A stretch of 64,000 nucleotides of DNA from Agrobacterium cucumeris (lineage in GTDB: Bacteria > Pseudomonadota > Alphaproteobacteria > Rhizobiales > Rhizobiaceae): NCBI RefSeq assembly GCF_030036535.1, contig NZ_CP080390.1:124001-188000 (forward strand). The letters run 5' to 3'. This document shows, in pieces, positions 26,238 through 35,867 of this stretch; the stretch's first letter is position 1; every line of letters begins with the position of its first letter. A program made the position numbers and the translations under genes. The notes under the pieces are model-generated. The model worked only from the letters and a program-made list of their open reading frames with translations. It did no database searches and had not been told where the DNA came from.

Positions 26238-28412
26238 ATGAGCATTCATTTTGACTTCCTGCTGTTGCGCGGACCGATCCGGACTAAAATCTTTTGTCTG
26301 CTGACGCCGATACTGATCGGCATCGCAGGCTTGAGCCTCGTCAACTATCTCTCAGGCAACATGCTGAATACCCAGCTCGCGAGCAGTTCGAGCGGGATGG
26401 TCACGCTGTCTGCGATCAAACAAGCCCAGGACGGGATGAACTCCTTCCTGCTCGAGGCGACCGAGGCCAAGCGCGATGCGCTGAAGGCGCTGCTCGCAGA
26501 CCAGAGCGCTAAGATATCGACGAGCCTGTCCTTCGCTCAAGAGCAGGATGAACGGCAGAGCCTGGTTGCCGCCGGGACGATTGCCGAAGAGGTCTCCAGG
26601 ACGATCGACGGCCTCTGGGACATGCACAGCGACGAGAGGAAACTGCGGGAAGGGATTTCCAGCGATCTCGCAACCCTGTCGGATGTGCAGTCCAAACTGC
26701 AGACCTATCTGAACATTCCCGCCGATCAGGCGGCAGCACAAGCGGCGACCGCCGAAACGCTGAACAAGATCAATTCCATGAACTACGAACTTCGGATCGC
26801 CGCTTCCGACTTTCTGGGTGGAATGAACGACGATACCCTCAAGAAGGTGAAGGGCCGTCTCAAGGGCCTGGGCTTCTATCTGGGCAAGGTCAAGGAACAG
26901 CATGCCGCCAACGGTCCTATCCAGGAACTGGCCAGCAAAGCCATCGACGTGATCGGCGGGACCTCGGAGAGGTTCGACCAGCTCCTCGTCAAGGTCGGAG
27001 AACGTGACGCCGCCTTCAAGGCTGCGAGCGCCAGCATGAATGACGCCTGGAACAAGATCCTTCTATTCGCCGACATCCAGCGCGGCCATGCCTCCGCGGC
27101 CCAAGACCAGGCGCAAACCATATCCTTAGTGACGACCGTGATCGCCCTGCTCTTCGGCTGCGTCGCCGGCTATCTGCTGCTCAGAACCATCAAGTCTCCG
27201 ATCGAAGCGCTCACGGCCTCCATGAAGGCGGTTGCATCAGGCAAGCTCGATGAAAAGATCGGCAGCGTCGAAACGCGCGACGAGATCGGCGAGATGGCAA
27301 GGGCGCTTGATGTCTTTCGCCACAACGCGCTCGAAAAGATCCGCGTGGAAAATGAGGCGGAACAGTCGAGGTCACTCGCGCGCCAACAGCGCCAGGAAGA
27401 CGACCTCCGCAAGACCCGCGATGCGGCTGCCATCAGTAACGCTGTCGAGGCGGTTGCATCCGGCCTGCACAAGCTGGCGAGCGGCGATCTGACCGTGACC
27501 ATCGGCCGTCCCCTCGATGGTGAGCTCGATCAGCTTCGGCAGGACTTCAATGCCTCGATGCTGCACCTGCAGGCGACGATGCGCCAGATCCGCGACAATG
27601 TCGAAATGATCCAGGGCAACGGCAACCAGATGGCCGAGGCGGCCGAGGATCTTGCCAAACGGACTGAGCAGCAGGCTGCTTCGCTCGAAGAAACGGCAGC
27701 CGCCGTCGACGAGATCACCGTCACGGTTCGCTCGTCGGCGGAACGTGCCAAGGATGCCGACCAGATCGTCCGCCAGGCCAAGCAGAGCGCCGACGATTCA
27801 GCCATCGTCGTCAACAATGCGATCGATGCGATGGGCCGGATCGAAGAAGCCTCCCGCCAGATCGAGCAGATCACCGGCGTCATCGACGAGATCGCCTTCC
27901 AGACCAATCTGCTGGCGTTGAATGCCGGCGTCGAGGCGGCACGCGCCGGCGATGCGGGCAAAGGCTTTGCCGTCGTTGCCCAGGAGGTGCGTGAACTGGC
28001 GCAGCGCTCCGCCAAGGCGGCCAAGGAGATCAAGGTCCTCATCAACAAGTCGACGGCCGAGGTCAATACCGGCTCGCATCTGGTCCAGGAAACCGGTTCG
28101 GTCCTTGCGAAGATCAGCTCGCAGATCGTCACGATCAGTCAGCATGTCGAGACGATCGCCCGCGGCAGCCACGATCAGTCGAGTGCGCTGCAGGGGGTCA
28201 ACTCGACCGTCAATCAGATGGACCAGATGACACAGCACAATGCGGCTATGGTCGAGGAAACGACGGCCGCGAGCCGCGAACTCGCCTCTCAGGCCGACAG
28301 CCTGCTGGCCCTGGTTCAGCAATTCAGGATCGAAGGAAATGCACGAGAATTTGGGTTCTCAAACGCCGAGGAGTTGTCGCACCAAAGACCGGCCAGCCAG
28401 AGCGCGGCGTGA
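26238..28412 (+). CDS. Methyl-accepting chemotaxis protein 2
   Basis: A 724-residue chemoreceptor. A first membrane helix (about residues 18-38), a helical periplasmic sensor (about 40-290, alpha-helical four-helix-bundle-like), a second helix (about 300-320), HAMP ([20 protein letters not shown]) and the signalling hairpin [19 protein letters not shown] can be placed. I chose the ATG at 26238, preceded by GGTGGAG; the ATG at 26208 lies inside the operator. The end (QRPASQSAA) has no CheR tether. Its signalling domain is almost identical to that of the receptor at 10.5 kb while the sensors differ. Its place inside the catabolic operon suggests it senses the same compound, perhaps through the binding protein. 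Confidence 0.93.
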   Translation: MSIHFDFLLLRGPIRTKIFCLLTPILIGIAGLSLVNYLSGNMLNTQLASSSSGMVTLSAIKQAQDGMNSFLLEATEAKRDALKALLADQSAKISTSLSFAQEQDERQSLVAAGTIAEEVSRTIDGLWDMHSDERKLREGISSDLATLSDVQSKLQTYLNIPADQAAAQAATAETLNKINSMNYELRIAASDFLGGMNDDTLKKVKGRLKGLGFYLGKVKEQHAANGPIQELASKAIDVIGGTSERFDQLLVKVGERDAAFKAASASMNDAWNKILLFADIQRGHASAAQDQAQTISLVTTVIALLFGCVAGYLLLRTIKSPIEALTASMKAVASGKLDEKIGSVETRDEIGEMARALDVFRHNALEKIRVENEAEQSRSLARQQRQEDDLRKTRDAAAISNAVEAVASGLHKLASGDLTVTIGRPLDGELDQLRQDFNASMLHLQATMRQIRDNVEMIQGNGNQMAEAAEDLAKRTEQQAASLEETAAAVDEITVTVRSSAERAKDADQIVRQAKQSADDSAIVVNNAIDAMGRIEEASRQIEQITGVIDEIAFQTNLLALNAGVEAARAGDAGKGFAVVAQEVRELAQRSAKAAKEIKVLINKSTAEVNTGSHLVQETGSVLAKISSQIVTISQHVETIARGSHDQSSALQGVNSTVNQMDQMTQHNAAMVEETTAASRELASQADSLLALVQQFRIEGNAREFGFSNAEELSHQRPASQSAA
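27567..28246 (+). repeat. 680 bp direct repeat, copy B (chemoreceptor signalling domain)
   Basis: Partner of 12036-12715, same orientation, offset 15,531 bp, one mismatch seen by eye. Recombination between the copies would remove the ROK regulator, both esterases, the importer, glpK, glpD, acs and adk as one piece and fuse the two receptors in frame. Confidence 0.88.
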
Positions 28413-28510
28413 GGTCGCCACCGAATTACATTGGCCGGACAGAACTGCGTCTGAAGCGGAGTAACGAAATCGGATCTCACTGGATTTACGAGACAGGTTG
28501 AAACATCGAC

Positions 28511-29518
28511 ATGACAATCACACCGGACATAGAACTTGGCGCTTATCTCCACGAGACGAAAGTCGATCCTGCCCTGGCAAGCTTGGTTGAAAGCATAGCA
28601 GCCTCAGCGATCGTTGTTGCCGATCACCTGAAGGAAGCAGCCTTTCAGAACCATATAGGCAGCTCCGGCACGACGAATGTCCAGGGTGAAGATCAGAAGC
28701 TCCTCGATGTCCTGGCCGATCGTGTGTTTCGCGAAACATGCGGCGAGGCGGTCTCGCTTGCTGCCTATGTTTCCGAGGAGGCGGAGGAGGTCACGTGGTT
28801 GAAACCTCCAGCCGCTGGCGACCTCATCCTTTACGTCGATCCGCTGGACGGCTCATCGAACCTTGAAGTCAACCTTTCCGTCGGTTCGATCTTTGCGGTG
28901 AGTCAGGTCCAGGCGGACGGCGACACCAATGTTCTACGCAAGGGGCGAGAGTATCTCTGCGCCGGCTATGCCATCTATGGCCCCTCGACGCTCTTCGTTA
29001 TCACATTCGGCCTCGGCGTGGTCGGCTTCACGCTGGATCCGTCTGACGGGCAATTCAAACTGACCAACGCGCGCATGCGCGTGCCGACGGAAACGACCGA
29101 GTTTGCCGTGAATTCGTCGCGCCAGCGTTTCTGGGATGAGCCGATCCGACGCTATGTCGACGAATGCCTTGCGGGATCGGCAGGGCCGCGCGGACAGGAC
29201 TTCAACATGCGCTGGACCGCCTCGATGGTGGCCGACGTCCATCGCATTCTGACCCGCGGAGGGGTGTTTCTCTATCCGGCGGACGAGTCCAATCGCCGCG
29301 CCGGCGGCAAGCTGCGCCTGATGTATGAAGCCAATCCCATGGCGTTCCTCGTCGAGGCGGCCGGCGGTGCAGCATCCACCGGAACCGAAGACATCCTTCG
29401 CATCCAACCACAGGCTCATCATCAGCGCGTGTCGGTGTTGCTCGGCTCGAGCAACGAAATCCAACGCCTGGTGCAATTTCACCAAATCCATCACTCGCAA
29501 GAGGAGATCGGCTCTTAA
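28511..29518 (+). CDS. fbp: Fructose-1,6-bisphosphatase, class I
   Basis: A 335-residue class I FBPase that removes phosphate from C1 of fructose 1,6-bisphosphate, the gluconeogenic step. The metal and substrate site YVDPLDGSSNLEVNLSVGS is clear, as are GSSGTTNVQGEDQKLLD, the Glu-rich VSEEAEE segment and GKLRLMYEANPMAFLVEAAGG. The length is normal. It is immediately followed by aldolase and then triosephosphate isomerase, which together turn glycerol-derived triose phosphate into fructose 6-phosphate. The same trio is also found in Calvin-cycle operons, but no RuBisCO or phosphoribulokinase is here. Confidence 0.94.
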   Translation: MTITPDIELGAYLHETKVDPALASLVESIAASAIVVADHLKEAAFQNHIGSSGTTNVQGEDQKLLDVLADRVFRETCGEAVSLAAYVSEEAEEVTWLKPPAAGDLILYVDPLDGSSNLEVNLSVGSIFAVSQVQADGDTNVLRKGREYLCAGYAIYGPSTLFVITFGLGVVGFTLDPSDGQFKLTNARMRVPTETTEFAVNSSRQRFWDEPIRRYVDECLAGSAGPRGQDFNMRWTASMVADVHRILTRGGVFLYPADESNRRAGGKLRLMYEANPMAFLVEAAGGAASTGTEDILRIQPQAHHQRVSVLLGSSNEIQRLVQFHQIHHSQEEIGS

Positions 29519-30559
29519 ATGGCTCTCGTCACCCTTCGTCAATTGCTCGACCACGCCGCCGAGAACGGCTACGCCATCCCGGCTTTCAACGTGAACAACA
29601 TGGAGCAGATGCTCGCCATCATGAAGGCTGCTGATCGTACCGACAGCCCGGTCATCATGCAGGCAAGCCGCGGCGCCCGAGCTTTTGCAGGCGACGCGAC
29701 GCTGTCGCATCTGATCCGTGCGGCGATCGAGATGTATCCGCATATCCCGGTGTGCATGCATCAGGACCACGGCAATTCGGCGTCGACCTGCATGTCGGCA
29801 ATTCTTGCCGGCTTCTCCTCGGTGATGATGGACGGTTCCCTCTCTGAAGATGGGCGCACGCCTCTCAGCTTCGAAAATAATGTCGCCGTCACGGCCAAGG
29901 TTTCGGAGATGGCGCATCTGGTCGGCGTCTCCGTCGAAGGAGAAATCGGCCATCTCGGCTCGTTGGAAAGCGGCCGCGGCGAAGCAGAAGATGGGCACGG
30001 CTTTGACGGCGAGCTCAGCCGCGACATGCTTTTGACCGATCCGGAAGAGGCTGCCGAGTTCGTGCGCTTGACGAAGGTGGATGCGCTCGCCATCGCCATC
30101 GGCACGTCTCATGGCGCTTACAAATTCTCCCGGAAGCCGGACGGCGACATCCTTTCCATCAAGCGCCTGAAGGAGATCCACGCCCGCCTGCCCGATACCC
30201 ATCTCGTCATGCATGGGTCGTCGTCCGTGCCCCAGGAATTGCAGGAACTGATCAACGCGCATGGCGGCGAGGTCAAACCGACCTATGGTGTTCCGGTCGA
30301 GGAAATCCAGGAAGGCATCCGCCACGGCGTTCGCAAGGTGAATGTCGACACCGACCTTCGATTGGCGTTCACGGGGGCGATCCGCCGCGTCTTTGCCCTT
30401 CATCCCGGGGAGTTCGATCCACGCAAATACCTCGCCCCGGGCATCGAGGCGATGGCAGCGGTCTGCGGCGACCGATACGAGCAGTTCGGCGCCGCCGGAC
30501 ATGCCTCCGCCATCAAGCCCTTGCCGCTTGCCGAGATGGCGAAGCGATATAGCCACTAA
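29519..30559 (+). CDS. fba: Fructose-bisphosphate aldolase, class II (Calvin-type subgroup)
   Basis: A 346-residue Zn-dependent aldolase joining dihydroxyacetone phosphate and glyceraldehyde 3-phosphate. Zinc ligands and catalytic residues lie in [30 protein letters not shown] and [26 protein letters not shown] is also typical. The layout is that of the CbbA-like subgroup common in rhizobia. Its ATG directly follows the fbp stop. Confidence 0.95.
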   Translation: MALVTLRQLLDHAAENGYAIPAFNVNNMEQMLAIMKAADRTDSPVIMQASRGARAFAGDATLSHLIRAAIEMYPHIPVCMHQDHGNSASTCMSAILAGFSSVMMDGSLSEDGRTPLSFENNVAVTAKVSEMAHLVGVSVEGEIGHLGSLESGRGEAEDGHGFDGELSRDMLLTDPEEAAEFVRLTKVDALAIAIGTSHGAYKFSRKPDGDILSIKRLKEIHARLPDTHLVMHGSSSVPQELQELINAHGGEVKPTYGVPVEEIQEGIRHGVRKVNVDTDLRLAFTGAIRRVFALHPGEFDPRKYLAPGIEAMAAVCGDRYEQFGAAGHASAIKPLPLAEMAKRYSH

Positions 30560-30573
30560 CCGGGGGCAAGAAC

Positions 30574-31326
30574 TTGAGTAACACTCCCCGCCGGCTCATC
30601 GTCGGCAACTGGAAAATGAACGGGCTTACGGCCGATCTCGCCGAGATCGAAAAGGTCGCCTGGAACATCGGCGAGCTGAATGCGGATGTGGCTATATGTC
30701 CTCCGGCAACGCTCCTGCAATCCGCCGTGAGGATAATCGCCGGAAGCCGGCTTCTTCTCGGTGCCCAGGATTGCAGCGCTCAGGAAGCTGGCGCCCATAC
30801 CGGCGACATATCCGCCAGGATGATCGCCGATTCCCGCGCCCGCGTCGTCATACTCGGTCATTCCGAGAGGCGGCAATATCAGGGCGAGACGGACGCGATG
30901 GTCAGGCGCAAGGCCGAGATTGCGGTGAGCGCCGGCTTGATGCCAGTAATTTGCGTCGGTGAGACAGAAGCGGAGCATCTCCGCCAGGAGACGCTTACTG
31001 TCCTCAAAAACCAGCTGCAGGGTTGCCTGCCCGCCGAAATGAACGAGCTCGCCTTGGTCATAGCTTATGAGCCGGTCTGGTCGATTGGGACCGGTCGGCT
31101 GCCCGAACAAAGCGAAATTCTCGCCGCCCATGCCTGCATCCGATCCAGTCTGATCGATGCCTATGGATCGATCGGTGCACAGCTCAGGATCCTCTATGGT
31201 GGATCCGTCAAACCTGAGAATTCGGCCGAGATTCTTGCTCTTGAAAATGTCGACGGTGTTCTGGTCGGCGGCGCCAGTCTGCGCGCGGAAAGCTTTCTTC
31301 GGATCTGCGAGGCAACCGGGAGGTAG
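30574..31326 (+). CDS. tpiA: Triosephosphate isomerase
   Basis: A 250-residue TIM-barrel enzyme interconverting dihydroxyacetone phosphate and glyceraldehyde 3-phosphate. The catalytic residues are present: Lys in GNWKMN, His in LGHSERRQY and Glu in AYEPVWSIGTG (the loop has Ser where Ala is usual). LYGGSVKPEN and DGVLVGGASL close the phosphate site. The start is a TTG at 30574 after GGGGGCAAG. Rhizobia typically have a second tpi on the chromosome or in erythritol loci; this is a plasmid copy placed with fbp and fba. Confidence 0.94.
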   Translation: MSNTPRRLIVGNWKMNGLTADLAEIEKVAWNIGELNADVAICPPATLLQSAVRIIAGSRLLLGAQDCSAQEAGAHTGDISARMIADSRARVVILGHSERRQYQGETDAMVRRKAEIAVSAGLMPVICVGETEAEHLRQETLTVLKNQLQGCLPAEMNELALVIAYEPVWSIGTGRLPEQSEILAAHACIRSSLIDAYGSIGAQLRILYGGSVKPENSAEILALENVDGVLVGGASLRAESFLRICEATGR

Positions 31327-31397
31327 GTCACCAGTCGTTCCGCTGCGGAAGTCAGGGGCAAACCCATCGGGCGGATCGTTCGCCCTGTTGCTCGAGG

Positions 31398-31631
31398 ATG
31401 AAAATAAACACCAACGAAAGCAGGTTGGTCATGGAACATTGGATGCTTTCGCCCATCGAAAAGACCTGCCTTCGATGGGTGTCGATGGGAAAGACTGTTG
31501 ATGAAATCGCCCTGCTCCAAGGCAGAAGCGTCATTGAAATCGAAAGCTATCTCGAGCAAGCGCTTGCTGCACTCGAGGCGAGTTCGATGCAGGAGGCTCT
31601 CGAGAAGGCAAGCCTTTCGGAGCCCGACTGA
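31398..31631 (+). CDS. Small LuxR-type helix-turn-helix protein
   Basis: A 77-residue protein that is little more than one DNA-binding domain: [20 protein letters not shown] then [20 protein letters not shown], matching the LuxR/FixJ output domain with the usual second-helix spacing. There is no receiver or autoinducer domain. An in-frame ATG at 31431 would give a 66-residue form. Its stop overlaps a possible start of the next frame. Target genes are unknown; it may act with the adjacent XRE and AraC regulators. Confidence 0.7.
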   Translation: MKINTNESRLVMEHWMLSPIEKTCLRWVSMGKTVDEIALLQGRSVIEIESYLEQALAALEASSMQEALEKASLSEPD

Positions 31632-31693
31632 TGTTGGCCGCAGGGCGGCGAGCAGCAAACCCACGACCTTTCAACGACAGGGATGGCGATGAA

Positions 31694-32122
31694 ATGACCA
31701 ATCATGTGAACAATCAGAGCAAGGCCAAAGCGCCGAGCCCGATCGATGTCGAGGTGGGAGCAAGCGTGCGCGGAATGAGCCAAAGCACACTCGCCGAGGC
31801 TTTGGGCGTGACGTTCCAGCAAGTCCAGAAATACGAGAAGGGCACGAACCGCGTCGGCGCGAGCCGTTTGCTCAATGTCGCCACTCTGCTCGGTGTGCCG
31901 GTGTCGTATTTCTTCGACAGCCAGAGCCGTGATGGAAAACCCGATGGGCTGACAGGCACCGGCGCCGAGATGGAGCTCAGCGCCTTCCTCGATACCGACG
32001 AGGGGCGAGACCTCAACGTCGCCTTCGCCAGGATAGCAAGGCCGGCACTGCGCCGTCAGGTCCTATCCCTCGTCAAGGCCATGGCCGCGACGGATGTAAA
32101 GGGTTCCCGCGGGAACGCCTAG
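31694..32122 (+). CDS. XRE-family regulator (PraR-like) with a shortened HTH
   Basis: A 142-residue XRE/Cro-type regulator. The region [20 protein letters not shown] followed by [19 protein letters not shown] matches the rhizobial PraR-like group strongly. The segment before it reads [19 protein letters not shown], whereas relatives have about seven more residues between the VGxxVR and GMSQ motifs, so most of the first HTH helix seems deleted in frame. DNA binding may be weakened. The ATG at 31694 gives the natural N-terminus; the longer frame from 31631 is unlikely. Confidence 0.78.
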   Translation: MTNHVNNQSKAKAPSPIDVEVGASVRGMSQSTLAEALGVTFQQVQKYEKGTNRVGASRLLNVATLLGVPVSYFFDSQSRDGKPDGLTGTGAEMELSAFLDTDEGRDLNVAFARIARPALRRQVLSLVKAMAATDVKGSRGNA

Positions 32123-32172
32123 TTTGGTGCCGCTCCGGTTATGCGGCGAAACTCAACTCCTGGAGATGCCCA

Positions 32173-33099
32173 TTGCAGCATGCTGCACTCCGACATGGCA
32201 ACATCGCGCAGGCCGGCCCGGTTGGTCAGCTGGATCGCGATCACGTGTCTTGCGTCGGGGACAGCCATTACATCGTCGGCCGGTTCCACGCCTGGAAAGG
32301 AAAGTGCCATTCAGCCCTGAAGCTGGCGTTCGATGGCGCGCCAGACGCTTATTTGCTTTACCTGCCCCTATCCACCACGCCTGGGACACGTTCGGGGGCA
32401 CTGCGCCTTTCGACGGCACAGGCAGTTGGTTTTCTGGAGGATCTCGCTCAGTTCGATGAGCTGACCCCTCATGAACATTCCAGCTATATCGGCCTCTCCT
32501 TCGCAAAGTCGGCGATGGTGCAACAGGTCAGTGAACTCTTGGATGGGCCTGTCACGGCAGACCTTCATTTCGACCGCATCGTCGATCTGACCACCGAGAA
32601 GGGTCTGCGGCTGGCCGCACTCGGCCATCTCGTATGGAGCTGTCTTAATCTTTCCGACGCGGATCGATTGGCGCCGGCTGCCATCGAGCGGCTGTTTGAG
32701 TCGACGATGATCGCACTTCTGGAGGTTGTTCCCAATAGCTACATGCCGCGGCTCGAGCGGCCGGTCTCGCCGGCGGTGCCCCGGCAGGTGAAACGGGCGA
32801 TCGAGTATATGCATGCCAACCTGTCGCAACCTCTCACTGTTGCGTCGATAGCCAGCGAGACCGGTACGAGCGTCAGAGCATTGCAGGTCGCCTTCCAGCG
32901 GTTCAAGGGCACAACGCCTTTGGGCTATCTCAAAACGATCCGCCTCGAAGCAGCGCGCCGAGCGCTGGTCGACGATACCGGCTCGCGGTCGATCGCCGAC
33001 GCGGCACGCAGTGCAGGGTTCACCCATATGGGGCGGTTTGCGGCCGTCTACTATCAGGCTTTTGGCGAAACGCCGTCGGAAACGATCCGGACGAGATAG
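32173..33099 (+). CDS. AraC-family transcriptional regulator
   Basis: A 308-residue activator. The N-terminal ~180 residues resemble the AraC-binding-like domain. The C-terminal ~100 residues hold two helix-turn-helix motifs (LTVASIASETGTSVRALQVA and SIADAARSAGFTHMGRFAAV) ending in YYQAFGETPSETIR, the family signature. The exact start is uncertain because the first ~20 codons have an unusual composition; an internal start would shorten it. It is the last gene before the plasmid cargo region and has no clear target in view. Confidence 0.85.
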   Translation: MQHAALRHGNIAQAGPVGQLDRDHVSCVGDSHYIVGRFHAWKGKCHSALKLAFDGAPDAYLLYLPLSTTPGTRSGALRLSTAQAVGFLEDLAQFDELTPHEHSSYIGLSFAKSAMVQQVSELLDGPVTADLHFDRIVDLTTEKGLRLAALGHLVWSCLNLSDADRLAPAAIERLFESTMIALLEVVPNSYMPRLERPVSPAVPRQVKRAIEYMHANLSQPLTVASIASETGTSVRALQVAFQRFKGTTPLGYLKTIRLEAARRALVDDTGSRSIADAARSAGFTHMGRFAAVYYQAFGETPSETIRTR

Positions 33100-33397
33100 A
33101 TTGCCAGTCAACGGCAATGTCGAAAGCGGAAACCATCTTCGTGTTGCGGAAGTCAGCCGCGAAACTGGCATGGTATGAAATGCGTGCGCGAACCGTTCAT
33201 CTCCCCCGGAAGCAGCCCAATCCCGCTCTTTTGTGATGGCGTCCTGGCCCGGCGCCGGATCTTCCACGATCAACCCGTTAAGGGTCCGCTAGCAAGCTGC
33301 GGCCGCTTCGGCTTCGCCTCGCGGTGATCGCGCCCGTCGCCGGGCCTTTTGAGGAGCCATCGAGCGGGATTGGCCCGCTCCCGCAGGAGCCTCTTAT
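33100..33397. other. Junction gap with hairpin leader
   Basis: No gene seen. From about 33,290 it turns into a GC-rich leader with stem-loops, including GAGCGGG-ATTGG-CCCGCTC at 33362-33380, just before the small gene at 33398. It marks the passage from the catabolic block to plasmid cargo. I found no insertion sequence or target-site duplication. Confidence 0.5.
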
Positions 33398-33574
33398 ATG
33401 TCGCACGATCTTTCCCTCGCTCAGTCCCACGCCTTCCAGCTTTCCCGCGACCTGATGGTCCCGGTCACCGTCTTCGAAGTCGACGGCGAATATGGCGTCC
33501 TCCCTTCTGACGAGATCGACGCCGGTGACGCCCTTGAGATCGTCAATGAGTTCTTCCCCTGGCCGGCTCATTGA
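33398..33574 (+). CDS. Small hypothetical plasmid protein
   Basis: A 58-residue frame beginning MSHDLSLAQSHAFQLSRDL and ending NEFFPWPAH. Acidic and without membrane helices. It has coding-like composition and sits directly ahead of the Toprim gene. I do not recognise a named domain. Confidence 0.6.
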   Translation: MSHDLSLAQSHAFQLSRDLMVPVTVFEVDGEYGVLPSDEIDAGDALEIVNEFFPWPAH

Positions 33575-33752
33575 GCCGGCCGCCAGTGCCTTCGGCGTGC
33601 CGCTTGCGCGCGGCAGGCCGCAAGGGAGGCTGCGCCGCGGCCGGGTATTGCATGATCCGACAATTGTCAGCCGCGCCCTTGCGGCCTTTGCTCTTCGCGG
33701 CGGGTGGAGCGCGCCTGCGAAGCGACGGGCAAGAAAGGCAATGAGGAAAAGC

Positions 33753-34781
33753 ATGGACAGAAAGGAAATAGAGGCGCTGCGCGACCAGGTGAGCTGCGCG
33801 GCTGTTCTTGAGCAGGCGGGCTTCGCCATCGATCTAAAGGAGAGTACCCGGCGGGCGGTGAAGTTCCGCCGGTCGGGCGAAATTATCATCGTCACCCATG
33901 ACGGTCGCGGATGGTTCGATCCGCTCGGCGATGCGAAAGGCGATGTGTTCGGACTTGTCGAACATCTCGATCATGTTGGCTTTCTCGAAGGCGCCGGAAG
34001 GGTCGCCGGCCTTGTTGGTTTTGCGATCACGGAGCCGGAATGGCAGGCGCCGAGGCCTGACCGAGACCTCGATCTTTCTTTACCCGAGCGTTGGCAGGCA
34101 CGCCGCCGGCCGTGGCCCAGCTCGTCGACATGGGCTTATCTGAACGGTGAGCGCTTCCTTCCTGCCACTCTGCTCCGAGCCACGATCGGGCAAGACCGTC
34201 TGCGGGAAGGCCCGCAAGGCAGCATGTGGGCAGCGCACACCGACAATGCCGGAGTTGTGACCGGCTGGGAGGCGCGCGGTCCTGAATATCGGGGATTTGC
34301 CTCCGGTGGAACGAAGGTCCTCTTCCGTCTGGGACCGGACCCAGCGTTGCGCCTGGCCGTGACGGAAGCTGCGATCGACGCCATGAGCCTTGCCGCCATC
34401 GAGGGGCTGCGCGATGGAACCGTGTATCTCAGTACCGGGGGCGGATGGTCGCCGTCGACGGAGGCGGCGCTTCGGCAGATGGCCTCGCGAGCAGATAGTC
34501 TCCTCGTCGCCGCGACAGACGGCAATCCGCAAGGAGAGATGTTTGCCGAGCGCTTGCGGGCGCTCGCGGATACCGTCGGCTGCGACTGGTCGCGGCTCCG
34601 CCCGCCCGAGGAGGATTGGAACGAAACCCTGAAAATCAGGGAGAAAGAAAAGAGGGAAAGGAAGGAAGGCGGCGTGCCGCATTCGCGCCGCCCGCGTCAA
34701 GGGAAGCTTCGCCCGGGCGAGCCGGCCCTTGACCCGGCCGGTCGCGATGCCGGCGGCCCGGGAGGTGTCATGAAGGACTGA
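33753..34781 (+). CDS. DUF3991/Toprim-domain protein
   Basis: 342 residues. The N-terminal part (MDRKEIEALRDQVSCAAVLE to about residue 90) matches the DUF3991 domain that accompanies plasmid Toprim proteins. The middle has a Toprim-like fold: the catalytic Glu in AVTEAAIDAMSLAA and an acidic loop in LLVAATDGNPQGE. The C-terminal ~40 residues are charged, low-complexity tail. GAGGAAAAGC precedes the ATG at 33753; an upstream frame from 33492 overlaps the small gene before it. Toprim domains occur in primases and nicking enzymes, so a role in handling incoming plasmid DNA is plausible. Confidence 0.8.
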   Translation: MDRKEIEALRDQVSCAAVLEQAGFAIDLKESTRRAVKFRRSGEIIIVTHDGRGWFDPLGDAKGDVFGLVEHLDHVGFLEGAGRVAGLVGFAITEPEWQAPRPDRDLDLSLPERWQARRRPWPSSSTWAYLNGERFLPATLLRATIGQDRLREGPQGSMWAAHTDNAGVVTGWEARGPEYRGFASGGTKVLFRLGPDPALRLAVTEAAIDAMSLAAIEGLRDGTVYLSTGGGWSPSTEAALRQMASRADSLLVAATDGNPQGEMFAERLRALADTVGCDWSRLRPPEEDWNETLKIREKEKRERKEGGVPHSRRPRQGKLRPGEPALDPAGRDAGGPGGVMKD

Positions 34782-34847
34782 AGAGGATGGCAAGGTCGGA
34801 AGGACAGTGCCGCACTTCGGTCCGGAACCATCTCCAAGGAGCCGCAG

Positions 34848-35453
34848 ATGTATCCCTCTCCCGCAATCCGCAAGGTCTTCCACGGCGTTGCCTCACGCCA
34901 GCAAATGTTCCGGATGTTCGATCGGCACGCTCAACGTCCGAACCGTTGGGACGGTGACGCCTCGCTCCTCTATTCCGGCGAATGGTTCGAGATCGCCGAG
35001 ACCGAGCACGACTATATGTTCGAGATCCTGCCACCGCTCTGGATCCGCGGGTCGATGTTCGCCATGCGCGAGTATCTGACGGGTTCGGTGACATCAGTGT
35101 TCTTCGCATTGCGCATCGATGGTGTCATCCGACATTTCCACGGCTATTGCGATCTATCGGACAAAGGCGCCGTCGAGCGCATGCGCGTGGCAATCATCGA
35201 GCGTGAGAGCCGGCCGGTGCGCGCCATGACGCGCGAGGAACGCCTGGAGCATATCTGGAGCATCACGGCGGACGACTATCGTGGCTATGCCGGCGATCGC
35301 TGGGACGAAGCTGCGCGCGGCAAGCGCACGATCATGCTCTACGGCGGCGCAGTGGGCAGCACTCTGAAACTGCTCGACGAGCTGACCGACGACGAGATCG
35401 CGGCGAAGCTGCCGGTGCAGCTGCGCCACCTCCCCTCGCCGATTGCCGCATGA
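34848..35453 (+). CDS. Conserved plasmid protein, DUF1419-like
   Basis: A 201-residue soluble protein with AAGGAG before the ATG. The text (for example DRHAQRPNRWDGDASLLYSG and EILPPLWIRGSMFAMREYL) resembles the DUF1419 family found on rhizobial plasmids. No catalytic motif is evident. It lies between the Toprim gene and a DUF3085-like gene that starts 12 bp downstream, so these two probably share a message. Confidence 0.68.
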   Translation: MYPSPAIRKVFHGVASRQQMFRMFDRHAQRPNRWDGDASLLYSGEWFEIAETEHDYMFEILPPLWIRGSMFAMREYLTGSVTSVFFALRIDGVIRHFHGYCDLSDKGAVERMRVAIIERESRPVRAMTREERLEHIWSITADDYRGYAGDRWDEAARGKRTIMLYGGAVGSTLKLLDELTDDEIAAKLPVQLRHLPSPIAA

Positions 35454-35465
35454 GGGAGGCACACT

Positions 35466-35867
35466 ATGCTTTCCTTCCCGCTTACATCCGTCCGCGAGGT
35501 CGTCGCCCGCAGTCGTGCCGACGCCGAAGCCAATGGCGGCTTTCGTAACCCCTACTACGGCCTGCGCCCTGGCAAGGACGAGAAGCCCGGCCTCTGGCTC
35601 GTCGGCGACCAAGGAGTCTACCTCCTGTCGAACGGCAAGCTGCCCGATGGCGCCAAGCCTTTGGTCGTTTATGCCGAGGAATGCGATCCCCGCACCAATG
35701 ACGACTGGTTCGCAGTCAAACGCCGGACATTCGGCGGCGATGACGGAGTCGATTTCGTCGATGCGGAACAGCTCGAAGCGATGATGGCGGCCGCGCCGGA
35801 GGCGACGCACCTGCGTATCGCATTCCTTCAGGACTCGATGCAGCTCTTCCTGGTCGCGAAGCCCTAG
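35466..35867 (+). CDS. Conserved plasmid protein, DUF3085-like
   Basis: 133 residues, no membrane helix. The phrases RNPYYGLRPGKDEKPGLWLV and GDQGVYLLSNGKLPDG look like the DUF3085 family of plasmid and phage proteins. Function unknown. It follows the DUF1419-like gene by 12 bp and precedes the large methylase-helicase gene. A small GC hairpin (CCCCGC/GCGGGG) near 35,936-35,957 lies in the leader of that next gene. Confidence 0.66.
   Translation: MLSFPLTSVREVVARSRADAEANGGFRNPYYGLRPGKDEKPGLWLVGDQGVYLLSNGKLPDGAKPLVVYAEECDPRTNDDWFAVKRRTFGGDDGVDFVDAEQLEAMMAAAPEATHLRIAFLQDSMQLFLVAKP

Noticed and set aside
14128..31326. Erythritol or simple pentitol catabolic locus
   Set aside because: CUT2 importer and tpiA recall ery loci, but there is no erythritol kinase or polyol dehydrogenase, and esterases, acs and adk would be unexplained.
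28511..31326. Calvin cycle operon
   Set aside because: fbp-fba-tpiA occur in cbb clusters, but no RuBisCO, phosphoribulokinase or cbbR is present; gluconeogenesis from triose phosphate fits better.
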